Origin: Rutpela maculata
Lineage: Eukaryota > Arthropoda > Insecta > Coleoptera > Cerambycidae
DNA: 64,000 bases
Assembly (NCBI GenBank): GCA_936432065.2
Contig: OW386287.2
Coordinates: 2,418,001-2,482,000 of the forward strand
Direction: 5' to 3'
Under the pieces are notes generated by a model. That model searched no databases and was not told the DNA's origin. It saw nothing but the letters and a program-made list of their open reading frames with translations. The position numbers were made by a program, and so were the translations under genes. Below, piece after piece: positions 22,850 to 32,525 of the stretch; the stretch's first letter is position 1; the number at the start of each line of letters is the position of its first letter.

Positions 22850-23657
22850 ACTACGGGATTACGGGAACCACCCTAACTGTCCGTGCACCCCCCCCCCCCC
22901 CATCCTTGGGGACAATGTTTTTCATAAATATTAAAGCCTAAGGAACAATTTTAGACATGTTCCCCCAAAAAAAAAACTGGCTGTACTTTCAAATCCTTAA
23001 AAAAATATTGCAAATATTGTTTTTGTCATTTAACACAAAAACTAAAAAAGATGGAGAACAACTTTCTGCACAAAAAAACAGAGTGCATAAAATTTTCTAT
23101 AATTTTGTTACTATACAATATTTGGATAGGAGTTAGCATTTTCCAGATACCATTGAAACCGTTTTCGAGATGAATGTCTGCAAATTATAATACTATAATT
23201 ATTATTATTAATTTTTTTCAGTTTATTTTATTTTTTGTTATGTTAATAATATAACGTTATATTATACGCCTTACAATAATTGTCACAGTTATTTCCTCTA
23301 AGCGATTTACTGATATATGAATTTCCATGTTTTCTTAATTTCGGACTCATTTATCTGGAAAATGGCAACTCCTATCAAAATATTGATAGGAACAAAATTG
23401 TAGAAAATTTTGTGCACGTTGTTTTTTTGTGAAAAAAGTTTTTGTCCATCTTTTTTAGTTTTTGTGTTAAATGACAAAAACAACATTGGTAACAGTTTTT
23501 CTTAACATATGGCCGTCATTTTGAAAGTACAGCCAGTTTTTTTTCTTAGGACATGTCTTAAATTGTTCCTTAGGCTTTAATCTTTTATGAAAAACATTGT
23601 CCCCAAGGATCGGGGGAGGGGGGTGCAAGTACAGCTAGGGAGGGCTCCCCGACTAAT
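22850..23657. mobile_element. Foldback element, about 0.8 kb
   Basis: The left arm carries GTCCGTGCACC, CCTTGGGGACAATGTTTTTC, GCCTAAGGAACAATTTTAGA and CATTTAACACAAAAACTAAA. The right arm carries their complements up to GGGGAGGGGGGTGCAAGTAC and GGGCTCCCCGACTAAT. The centre is AT-rich. A single-arm copy lies at 45155-45650 and an extra left arm at 22546-22825. The 93-codon frame at 23587 begins in the right arm and runs out of it, so it is probably not a gene. Confidence 0.85.
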
Positions 23658-24519
23658 ATTCATTGCGTCGTCCTTACTTAAAATAATACCGGATCCTTCG
23701 CCATTTATTAGAATACAACGTCTCAGTGAATACACTATGCGATCAAATTATAGTGTTAAAACTAAAAAACCCAATTGTATTGTCACAAGAACTACAAGTG
23801 AATGCAAAATTTCAGCTCAATTGGATGTCGTTAAGTGGTTCAAAATTGACTTGCAAGATTTGAACTAAACATACTAACAACGCAAGTTAAATAAAAGCTT
23901 GTAAAAAGAGGAAATGCCACATTACTCGCAATTAAACCAAAAGCAAACCGCACTGCACTTCATAAATTTACATTAGAATCCGCGGATGTTGATAACCTAC
24001 GTCATCAAAAGGAGTAGCTCGAAAAAAGCTAATTGCTAGCTTACGTCTGTCACTATAAATTTTACAATTATTTGGCTTGCACAAATACTGTAAGAGGATT
24101 AGTTGGCCGCCATTTATGTTTTTGTTTGTAGGATAATCTGGGCACTCCAGATTAATGTGGTTGCCAACATAACGCTCGATCCGAAATGGACTGACTGACT
24201 GACATTATTCATGCTGTACCGAGCTCGCAAATCATACTTTTGACAACGAGGAGCGACGCGACGTCCACCGAGCCGCTATGCAAAAATAACTGCCATGATA
24301 AACTATATATTATTTTAGGTTCTTATGAAAATCTGAAAGTCTACTCTCGAATCTCTTTTAGCAAAAGCCGTATACTGCTTTGGGAAACCGAAACTTGCAA
24401 ATATGCATTTCGAATACTGCATTTTACAATTGTTAGTAGAATGTTGAACGAGTGGGTAAAGACCACACGACATTATACTCTCGCATTCCAATTAATGGCA
24501 ATGGCAAAGTTTTATAAAA
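23658..24519. other. Unassigned sequence upstream of the Harbinger relic
   Basis: The 106-codon frame at 24240-24560 is not recognised. It overlaps, in another frame, the start of the nuclease relic at 24520. The 3' part may belong to the same transposon. I see no RNA gene. Confidence 0.35.
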
Positions 24520-24960
24520 ATGGCTATCTTGACAGAAGCAAATATGTTTACTGCAATTGAAAACTTAGCATTTCAAGAAGATGCAGAGTAATATCGACGA
24601 AGATATTACAAGAAATACAATTTGTTTGAACTCAAAAATCGGCAGTTTATAAAAGTGTTTAGGTTAAGTAAAGATTTTGTAATAAGTCTAATAGAATTGT
24701 TTATGCGCGAGCTTCCGAGTGTAAAAATGAAGGTAATAGCAGGAGAGCCAGCAACGGATTTACTTATGTTATTTCAACAGTCATAAGAATGATATGAGTA
24801 GGCATACCCAATATACTAAACACGACTTGGATTTATTTATTAAACAATTATTAAACAATTCAAATTCAATTTTTTTTTCCATTCCCAACCTAAAATTTAC
24901 TAAGTCTGTCAATTTTAAACCTTTTCGTTTCAAAGACATTTTCCCTGACCTGTTTGGTTG
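24520..24960 (+). pseudogene. PIF/Harbinger-like nuclease relic, N-terminal part
   Basis: From ATG at 24520 the frame reads MAILTEANMFTAIENLAFQE, a TAA, then YRRRYYKKYNLFELKNRQF, IKVFRLSKDFVISLIELFMR and GEPATDLLMLFQQS before a second stop near 24785. The order of a basic patch, an F-R-L-S-K-(8)-LIELF block and a conserved hydrophobic segment resembles the N-terminus of HARBI1-type transposases. The catalytic DDE part is missing. The 3' non-coding part (24740-24930) recurs inverted at 31440-31660, so it is a dispersed family. Confidence 0.55.
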
Positions 24961-25130
24961 AAACCGGTCGAGACCTCAAATTTTTCCCAAATTTTTATAA
25001 AGGACCATTAAAATATAACAGAGCGTACTGGAACAATACCAATATGGAGTGTCAATAGTCGTAGAATATTTTTTACTATTTTCATAATATTTTCCAAGAT
25101 TTTAGGTTTAATATTATACTATGGAGTATT

Positions 25131-25505
25131 ATGGAGTATTATACGATGGAGGATAATATAGTGCATAAAAACACGTCCAAAATCACTGATCACACAAAAC
25201 TTAAAAATATTGTCGAATTAATTGAATGGGATCGTTTTTATAATGTTGAAGGCATAAATGAGGCAACAGAGTGGCTAATAAATACTATAAACAATTGTAT
25301 AGACAAATGCACTCGGATCATAACCAATACACATAAAAATCGGAAATTAAAATCCTGGATTACAAAAGAGTTGGTAACATCTATAAATAAAAGAAATAAA
25401 CTCCACCGTAACCTAAAAAAAGATCCAAACAATCTACAGTTAAAAAATGAATTTGTTAACTACAGAAATAGACTTAATAATTTATTTATTTACCAAAGAA
25501 TATAA
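25131..25505 (+). pseudogene. LINE ORF2 segment upstream of RT
   Basis: 124 codons reading ELIEWDRFYNVEGINEATEW, IDKCTRIITNTHKNRKLKSW, ITKELVTSINKRNKLHRNLK and FVNYRNRLNNLF. This is the linker that follows the endonuclease in LINE ORF2 proteins (W-x-x-Y ... A-x-x-W ... K-x-W-I-T-x-x-L). A frameshift near 25500 separates it from the RT frame, which continues as LIKKVKSNYYKKQIERNKNN into MIWNIVKDYNN. Confidence 0.75.
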
Positions 25506-25612
25506 ATTACAAAATAATACAAAATAACAGTGGTAGACTAAATGAGTTAATTAAAAAAGTCAAAAGTAATTATTATAAAAAACAAATAGAAAGGAACAAA
25601 AATAATGCAAAA

Positions 25613-26752
25613 ATGATTTGGAACATTGTGAAAGATTACAATAATAAAGTAACTACCAATTCAAACATAAAACAGATTAAAAGGGACACCGGGGAAGTAA
25701 TCACTGACAAATTAATTATATCTAACTCATTCAACTCGTTCTTTACAGAAGTTGGAGAAAATCTTGCTAAAAAAATAAAAAAGACACATTACAAGGAAAC
25801 CAAGACCCCAACTTCTTTCTCGTTTTTCTTAAAACCAACAAATAAAAATGAAATTTGTGACATCATTAAAAGCCTAAAAAATTGTAAAGCTCCGGGCATA
25901 GATGGAATTCGAGCTGAAACATTAAAAGAACTACTAGAATATATTGCAGAACCAATAGCCTATTTAGTTAATAAAATATTTGAAAAAAGCATCTGTCCAA
26001 CAGCATTTAAAATTAGTATTGTCAAGCCGCTTTTTAAGAATGGTGATAAAACAGAAATAACAAATTATAGACCGGTGTCCCTTATAACTAACCTAACAAA
26101 AATATTCGAAAAGGTTTTAAAACTAAGAATTGACGTATATATCAAAAAGTTTAATCTTATGTCGCAAATGCAATTCGGGTTTAAAGAAAAACATTCCACT
26201 CAAGATGCTATATCATGTTTAACATCTAAAATTTATGAAGCCTTAGATGCAAGTAAACCAGCATTATGCATATTTTTAGATCTTACTAAGGCGTTTGATT
26301 CAGTTAGCCACTCAAAGTTATTAGATTCATTAGAAGATATAGGTATTAGAGGAAGGAATTTAGACTTAATTAAGAGTTACCTGACTGCGAGAGTACAATT
26401 TGTTGAGGTCAACTCTGTCAGAAGCGAAGCACGAACTATAAAATACGGGGTTCCTCAAGGCACAGTTTTAGGCCCTTTACTTTTTAGTATCTACGTCAAT
26501 AATCTTTTTAGCCTTAAAATCAATGGGAATATAATTGGTTTCGCCGACGATACCGCAATTGTATATCAAAACAGTTCCTGGGACCAATTAAAAGAAATTG
26601 CTGAGAAAGATCTCATCGTTCTTAAAGAGTGGTTTGACTATAAACTTCTGACGATAAATTTTAAGAAAAGTAAATATTTACCCTTTTCTTGTGATAAAAG
26701 GGGCTTACCAAATTTCACAACACTTAAAATAAAAAATAATAACAAACTTTAG
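25613..26752 (+). CDS. LINE reverse transcriptase domain, open frame
   Basis: 379 codons with the RT motifs in order: SLKNCKAPGIDGIRAETLKE (about residue 90), FKISIVKPLFKNGDKTEITN, YRPVSLITNLTKIFEKVL, QFGFKEKHSTQDAISCL, motif A FLDLTKAFDSVSHSKLLDSL (26273-), motif B YGVPQGTVLGPLLFSIYVNN, and motif C GFADDTAIVY with the two catalytic Asp codons at 26546-26551. All three catalytic aspartates are present. The ATG is only the first Met in a frame that is open upstream. The frame ends at TAG 26750 after a frameshift, and the next block is in another frame. By itself the copy should be inactive. Confidence 0.85.
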   Translation: MIWNIVKDYNNKVTTNSNIKQIKRDTGEVITDKLIISNSFNSFFTEVGENLAKKIKKTHYKETKTPTSFSFFLKPTNKNEICDIIKSLKNCKAPGIDGIRAETLKELLEYIAEPIAYLVNKIFEKSICPTAFKISIVKPLFKNGDKTEITNYRPVSLITNLTKIFEKVLKLRIDVYIKKFNLMSQMQFGFKEKHSTQDAISCLTSKIYEALDASKPALCIFLDLTKAFDSVSHSKLLDSLEDIGIRGRNLDLIKSYLTARVQFVEVNSVRSEARTIKYGVPQGTVLGPLLFSIYVNNLFSLKINGNIIGFADDTAIVYQNSSWDQLKEIAEKDLIVLKEWFDYKLLTINFKKSKYLPFSCDKRGLPNFTTLKIKNNNKL

Positions 26753-27381
26753 AAATTATTTCAGACGATACAATAAAATACTTAGGTGTTATCATTGATA
26801 AACATCTAAGGTGAGAACAGCACATTAATTCCGTTGCACAAACAGTTCGGTCACTTTTATTTAAATTCAAAAATATGAGTGCTATTTTGGATTCTACTTA
26901 CTTAAGAATGATATATTACGCACTATTAGAATCTAGGTTATCGTATGGAATCGTAGCATGGGGTAGTGCTGCGTACTGCCACATAAGAAAGCTAGAAATA
27001 TTACAAAAGAAGATACTAAAAATAATGTTACATAAAAGTAGTACTTACTCGTCCAATGAACTATATATAACCACGAAACTGTTAGATTTAAGACAATTAT
27101 TTTTCCTATACGTAACTATCTTTCAATATAAAAAAAAACATACATTAAGAAGAATTGATCATATGCATGATACAAGATACAGTCGAAGAAATTACAAAAC
27201 TCCTACAAGTAAAAAAAATATTGGGCAGCGTAATCACTATTATCTTGCTCCGAGGTTATTTAATTACTTGCCATCTGAAATAAGCAATAGCAAATCCCTA
27301 AATGTATTTAAAACAAAAACTAAAAGATTCCTATTAAATAGCGATAGAGCAGAGATAAAAAAACTAATTGAAATGAAATAA
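26753..27381 (+). pseudogene. LINE ORF2 thumb and C-terminal domain
   Basis: After the frameshift near 26748 the sequence reads LEIISDDTIKYLGVIIDKHL, a TGA where Trp is usual (26813), EQHINSVAQTVRSLLFKFKN, then the 168-codon frame from 26875 (YALLESRLSYGIVAWG, KLEILQKKILKIM, LYITTKLLDLRQLFF, APRLFNYLPSEISNSKSLNV, FKTKTKRFLL). YLGV-(I/V)-(I/L)D and the final FNYLP-(x)-I-(x6)-FK block are standard near the end of LINE ORF2. Two lesions in this segment. Confidence 0.85.
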
Positions 27382-27766
27382 TTTTAAACTTTAATTTTGT
27401 TAAATATAACTTTGCATTCAACATAGAAAAAAAAATTATATATTTATATATCCGACATTTTAAGTACTTTTATAGATTAGGTTAAATAAGTTATTAGAAA
27501 TAGGTATATTGGTAAATAAGGTTAATTATTAATTGTTATGTTCTCGAATTTGTATTGTATCCATTAACTTAACTTAATTGTGCAAATGTAAGTGCAAATG
27601 GATTAATTATCCCACGGCCAGTCGTAGACTTTGTGGGTTTTTTCAGTTTATTTGCAATTTCTTTAGCAATTATTATGTTATTTTCTTCATTGTTTTAGTG
27701 TATGGAAACTTTGAAATTTGTACCATAGTTCCACTGATAGTGTGAATTTTAATCATGCAAATAAAC

Positions 27767-27797
<31 letters not shown>

Positions 27798-27861
27798 ATT
27801 ATACTAATTTTGACGTCACAACTTATAGTTTAAGTAGTTTGTCTGACAATCTATGGTGTTA

Positions 27862-28275
27862 AGCCGGGGTCCCACGGCCTGTGACTTGGCAAACCTCGAG
27901 TTACTCGAGGTTCGTACCTGTGGATTTGTGATCGGTCGAATTCCAAGCCACGTGCATTCCCACGGCGCGTGACTTGGCAAATCTCGAGTAGCCTCGAGTC
28001 GACCACTTCTCGTCAATACACCACTACGCCGCTCAAATCTCGCTACACAATCCACAACAGGCTGTGGGAACGGATGCACGAGTCGTACTGAGACTGAGGC
28101 TTGTCATCCGTCGATCCACAAGCCTTTGATGTTCGAGAATTTACCGACATTTCACGGGAAAGGTCAAGCCATCCCGAGTCACCTCGAGCAATAACGAGTA
28201 TTTACGCTCCCATGGCGCGAGGTATGACAAACTTCAGACGAGACTTGCCAAGTCACACGCCGTGGGACCCCGGCT
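27862..28275. mobile_element. Harbinger-type MITE with TTA target duplication
   Basis: A 31-bp terminal repeat beginning AGCCGGGGTCCCACGGC and continuing TGTGACTTGGCAA (one mismatch) is inverted at the right end, which closes GTGGGACCCCGGCT. TTA flanks both ends (27859-27861 and 28276-28278), the target duplication of PIF/Harbinger elements. A third TIR-like copy lies inside at about 27955-27986 (TTCCCACGGCGCGTGACTTG). CTCGAG palindromes occur repeatedly. The 87- and 110-codon frames across it are chance frames in its GC-richer body. Confidence 0.85.
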
Positions 28276-28466
28276 TTAGAGTATTCAATATACTCCAGGC
28301 GATGTCGAAGCATTCAACGTACCTATTTTACAAAAAGATTATTTCGACTTCAGTTGTATGCAACTTGCGTAAGAGCGTATTTACATTTGGTGTTCGATTT
28401 GAGAATTGTTTAATTTCAGTTATTGGTTATTGAATATTGTTAAAGACGTGATAATTACGTATTGTT

Positions 28467-28733
28467 ATAATTCGACTCTCCCAACGAAAACTTTGGTGAC
28501 TCAATTTCAGTTTTGAGAAAAATGCGATTAAATGTTTAAATGGTGTCCTTGAAAATTGAAGAATTGTAATAACTTACTATAAATTTCACAATGTATTATT
28601 GGTTGTCTACAGTTCACAAAAAGTTACGATAGTTTTATAGGGAAATCTTACCTTTATAATCGATTTTTCGCCTATTGTAACTCAAACACGAATTTTATGA
28701 GTTACTATAGTTTTCGTTGGGAGAATCGAATTA
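28467..28733. mobile_element. MITE, 267 bp
   Basis: TAATTCGACTCTCCCAACGA plus AAACT at the left end is inverted at the right end as AGTTTTCGTTGGGAGAATCG plus AATTA. Mirror TGACTCA and TGAGTTA blocks extend the pairing. The interior is AT-rich and non-coding. Confidence 0.8.
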
Positions 28734-28870
28734 GGAAGTTTCCTATTTTAGAAATATCATGTACATTCAACCTCATTTAGTAGTCTTTCAGATAACTAGT
28801 CAAACAAAAAAAAATTATCTCGATATCTGAAAAACTCACGAACTTATTCAATTTCTTATTTGAATACTTC

Positions 28871-29277
28871 GCCTCGGCTGAAGTACACCGTGACGTCACA
28901 ATACACAACGCGCTGACTTGCCATGCCGGCAGCGCGCCGTATGTTCCCTTTATTTAGTGTGTGTGCTCGATTTTCTGAAATGTCACAAAATTTCACTTTT
29001 GATTCGTTCGTGCCGAGCCGAATTTTCGAATTTCGCCGTGCAATTTACGATCAGGTTTATCTGGAAGACTTCCTCTTTACGTCGCGACATCATACGGCCG
29101 TCCCAATGGTGTTTTTCGAAAAATATGAACGTGCCAAAATGGCATGTTTTAGCAATTTTTTCGGCTCTCAAATGCAAGCTGGCTATAAACTGCTGGTGCC
29201 TGCCAGCGAGTATAAAGGTGTCTGCGCCCGCTCACTGTTGGCGGAATCATGTATTGTGACGTAATCGAGCCTCAGCC
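28871..29277. mobile_element. GC-richer repeat with partial inverted ends
   Basis: GTGACGTCACAATAC (28890-28904) is inverted at 29251-29262 (GTATTGTGACGT). GGCTGA and TCAGCC lie just outside. TGACGTCA at 28891-28898 is a perfect CRE/ATF palindrome. Two plus-strand frames of 113 codons (28918-29259 and 28923-29264) and one minus frame of 64 overlap. None has recognisable domains. It could be a MITE or an exonised repeat. Confidence 0.5.
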
Positions 29278-29317
29278 CAGATGATCACAGCATTTTAAAC
29301 TTGGAAGGACCATAACT

Positions 29318-29912
29318 TTTACTTCCACATCCAGTGGAAGTATAGTAACGACAAAAAAAATTTTAAAAATTTTTATTGTTCAAATAGGCTTAAAATGTCA
29401 TTAAACATCGAGATTTTAAGTTTGAGCGAAAAAAAAATTTCTGTCTGTCGGTCTGTAACTTTTTTTGTGCGCACGTTTACTCTGGAACCGTTTAAGATAT
29501 TGACTTGAAATTTGGTACATATATGTACTTTAAAGAGATCTGGAACTAGATTATATTTTCATCTTGTTCCGTCGAAGGGTTGGGTGGTTGGGGTAAATGG
29601 GGGTAAATAGATAAATCAAGCCGGTAAGAGTCCATAAAATTGGTATTTAGTGTATATATAAGAACTTAAAGTCTCAAAAAATTCTTTGGCATTAGCCACC
29701 CCCATTACTACCACCACCTCATTATTAGAGGGGGTGAAAAAAATAAAATTGTAATTTAACGTGTATACAAAAACCTAAGCCTCAAAATTTTTTTTTACTT
29801 AATCCACCCCCATCCCCACCCCTCTGCCACCACCCTCAACCCCCACTACCGATGTGGCATATCGTTTTATAGGTTTTTGGAGTAGGCGATTTCAAATATC
29901 ATGTTATTAAAT
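29318..29912 (+). repeat. ACTTCCAC-family repeat, 3' truncated by a minisatellite
   Basis: The 5' end carries the hairpin ACTTCCACATCCAGTGGAAG. It is followed by AATAGGCTTAAAATGTCATT, a CTGTCTGTCGGTCTGTAACT block, GTGCGCACGTTTACTCTGGA, AGATCTGGAACTAGATTATA, and runs of CCACCCC. It ends at the point where the 30-bp repeat starts (GTTATTAAATTTACTTCGAG). Confidence 0.8.
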
Positions 29913-30490
29913 TTACTTCGAGTAGTATGGATGCGTAGTGGCTTTCCTCGAGTACCATCGATGCGCAGTAGGTTACCCCTAGTAGTATGGATGCGCAGTA
30001 AGTTTCCTCGAGTATTTTGGATGCGCAGTGGCTTTTCTAGAGTACTATAGTTATTAAAGTTACTTCGAGTAGCATGGATGCGCAGTGGCTTTCCTCGAGT
30101 ACCATCGATGCGCCGTAGATTGCCTCTAGTAGTTTCGATGCGCAGTAGCTTCTCTAGAGTACCATGGATGCGCAGTAGGTTACCTCAAGTAGTATGGATG
30201 CGCAGTGGGTTATTTCAAGTAATATGGATGCGCAGTAGGTTTCCCCGAGTATTATGGATGCGCAGTGGCATTTCTTGAGTACCATTGATGCGCAGTAGCT
30301 TACCACGAGTAGTATACATGCGCAGTAGGTTACCTCAAGTTATATGGATGCGCAGTGGGTTTCCTCGAGTAAAATGGATCCGCAGTGGATTTCTTCAAGA
30401 AGTATGAATGCGTAGTGGCTTTCCTCTAGTAAATTAGATACACAGTGGGTTACCTCGAGTAATATGGATGCGTAGTAGGTTTCGTTGAAG
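29912..30490. repeat. Minisatellite, 30-bp period, about 19 copies
   Basis: The degenerate unit is close to GTATGGATGCGCAGTGGGTT followed by TCCTCGAGTA. ATGGATGCGCAGT recurs every 30 bp with 10-25% divergence. Because 30 is a multiple of three, the array creates a 66-codon frame (30078-30278) of ten-residue repeats such as MRSGLFQVIW. This is a by-product and no evidence of a protein. The array sits inside the 3' part of one ACTTCCAC repeat. Confidence 0.9.
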
Positions 30491-30579
30491 AAAATGCTTG
30501 AAGTAGAGGCTTTATTTCTATCGTGTAGTCCACGGCACAGAATGTTTTATATCTTTGTCGTGCTATTTTTTCTGCGTAT

Positions 30580-31275
30580 TACTTGCACATCCAGTTGAAG
30601 TATACTAACAAAAGAAAAATTTTTGAAAATTTTCATTGTACAAATAGGCTTAGAATGTCATGAAACGTCAATATGTTAAGTTTGAATAAAATAAATGTGT
30701 CTGTCACGTCGGTCTGTCTGTTAGTCTGGTATCTGTTTGGTGCTCACGATTAGTCTGGAACCGTTTAAGATATTGACTTAAAATATTGCACAGGTATGTA
30801 TTTTAACGAGATTATATATTGATCTTATTCCGTTGCAGAGTTGAAGGGTAAATTGAGATAAAGGGTGGTAAATAGGTAAATCAAGCAATTGAGAGTGCAT
30901 GAAATTGGTATTTAGTAAATATAAGAGGGGCTAAGGTCTCAAAAACATTTTTGGCAATAGCCACCTTTACTACCATCCTCACCCCATTATTAAACGGGGT
31001 GAAAAAATATTGTGATTTAGTGTGTCTACAAGAACCAGTCATCAAGAATTTTTTTCACTTCATTCACCCCCACCACCACCACTACCCCTACTACTGATGG
31101 GGCCTATCATTTTATGAGTTTTTCTGGTACACGATTTCAAATATTATACTATTAAAGTTCCATAAACAATTATCTCCACTTAGTAGAGTGCAATTATAGT
31201 ATTTTCGTTGTAAGGTACTTAGATAGGAAGTCTAGATGTGGTGATTCCTTAGGCAGCGGTTTTTTATTTATAGAG
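30580..31275 (+). repeat. ACTTCCAC-family repeat, near full length
   Basis: It starts with a degenerate terminal hairpin (ACTTGCACATCCAGTTGAAG). It carries AATAGGCTTAGAATGTCATG, the GTCTGTCTG microsatellite-like block, CTGGAACCGTTTAAGATATT, CCACCACC runs, and GTTCCATAAACAATTAT. It ends with GATTCCTTAGGCAGCGGTTT. Confidence 0.8.
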
Positions 31276-31429
31276 ATAATTTAAAAAAAAAATTACAGAT
31301 ATTTTTTAGATTTTTACTATTTATTACGAGAAAATGAGAAAAATGGAAACTTCCTAATTGCTTGTGCTTATGTATTGTTTTAAACTTATTTTTTCACGAA
31401 TTACTATGTAAGTTTATTTTAAATAATTT

Positions 31430-31660
31430 TAAGCATGAATGGCTCGTGAACTAAGAAAAGGTTTAAATTTAACTGACTGCGTCACTTAGTAATTTTTAGG
31501 TTGGAAATGGAAAAAATTTTTGAATTTGAATTGTTTAATAAACTCGGCCGTTTCGGGGTACAGACCTTCCATTTCATGTTTAGTGTGTTAAGAAGGGTAT
31601 GCCTATTCATTCTGATGCCCGTTGAAATAATATAAGTAAATCCGTTGCTGGCTCTTAGTC
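31430..31660 (-). mobile_element. Second copy of the Harbinger-like relic, 3' part
   Basis: The reverse complement carries GAGCCAGCAACGGATTTACT, TTATTTCAACGGGCATCAGA, AGGCATACCC and AACAATTCAAATTC in the same order as 24740-24860. It contains no useful reading frame. Confidence 0.6.
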
Positions 31661-31894
31661 TATAAGGTTAAAAAGGTTATGCTTTGTTAATAGTTATTTC
31701 TACATCAAACATGTAAAGTGGTCATTTGTTATTATTATGTCAAATTGGCTTACTAAATCAATTTAATCTACTTAATTGAAATTACTATTAATTTAACGTT
31801 GCATCTTTACATGTAAACTTAGAGAATTTAAGACAAAATGTTTGGGTGTTTTTACTAACTTTTTTGTTTCCAACACTGTTATTATAACTGTTAA

Positions 31895-32175
31895 GGCCAC
31901 AATGTCTATTACACCATGTCAAATAATTTTAAGTTCCTTTAAACTTTTATGTAATATATATATGGCAACGTCGATCTTGTCAAGTAGGCACTTGAGGGAG
32001 GAACAGGCCATATGAGTCTAAAAGATAGCATTCATCCACCACAGTTTGCTTTGTAAATTTACAGGTTTTGTTAAGTTTTTTAAAATAAATAGTTTAGTTG
32101 GAAACAACGTTTTTCAATTACATACAATTAAGTGTTATACAGTCCACAAACATAGAATCAACATACATTGTGGCC
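31895..32175. mobile_element. MITE, 281 bp, TTAA-flanked
   Basis: GGCCACAATGT at the left is inverted as ACATTGTGGCC at the right. Each end is bordered by TTAA (31891-31894 and 32176-32179). TTAA target sites are the mark of piggyBac-type elements; a TTA (Harbinger) reading is also possible. It is non-coding. Confidence 0.65.
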
Positions 32176-32433
32176 TTAACAATAACCACTAAAATGAAAA
32201 TTAAACGTTCGTTTTCTACGTTGATTCCAGTGACATACAAAGCTGTCAAATAATTTCTTGTATCGGTAGAGTAGAGTCGTTATAGTGTTGTGACATATTT
32301 GTCGAGTGGTATTAGCACTGTCTAGGTCGAGAATATCATTTTAAAAAAGTAAGCGACATTCATCGTGGTCGACAATTTTATTAGAGATTCTCGAGAATAG
32401 ACCTTCGAGTCTGCCACATACCTGACACTGAAA

Positions 32434-32474
32434 ATGCGTTCTTATGGGGAGGTTTACCGAGGAACTCCGTCAAG
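32434..32474 (+). other. Candidate short first coding exon
   Basis: ATG at 32434 in the context GAAAATGC opens 14 codons (MRSYGEVYRGTPS plus two bases) that end exactly at a consensus splice donor, CAAG|GTAAGA at 32475. The upstream 250 bp (32185-32433) are less repetitive than most of the window and could be a 5' leader. No protein is recognised and no partner exon was found, so this is a weak prediction. Confidence 0.2.
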
Positions 32475-32525
32475 GTAAGACAAGGCAGACCAAGGTAATT
32501 TTGGACAATTAATATATCTCTATAA

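Larger units (their letters stand above)
25131..27795 (+). mobile_element. 5'-truncated LINE with RT domain and ATT-repeat tail
   Basis: A single non-LTR retrotransposon in the plus sense. It comprises the linker between endonuclease and RT (25131-25505), the RT domain (25613-26752), the thumb and C-terminal part (26760-27381), a 3' UTR (27382-27767) with AATAAA at 27760, and an (ATT)n tail at 27768-27795. The endonuclease is missing from the 5' end. A simple-repeat tail in place of a long poly(A) fits CR1/L2-like rather than classic Jockey elements, but the clade is uncertain. It is the youngest-looking autonomous relic here, with only a few disabling changes. Confidence 0.9.

Noticed and set aside
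30078..30278. Decapeptide-repeat protein
   Set aside because: The frame is a by-product of a 30-bp minisatellite. Units are degenerate and other parts of the array are closed.
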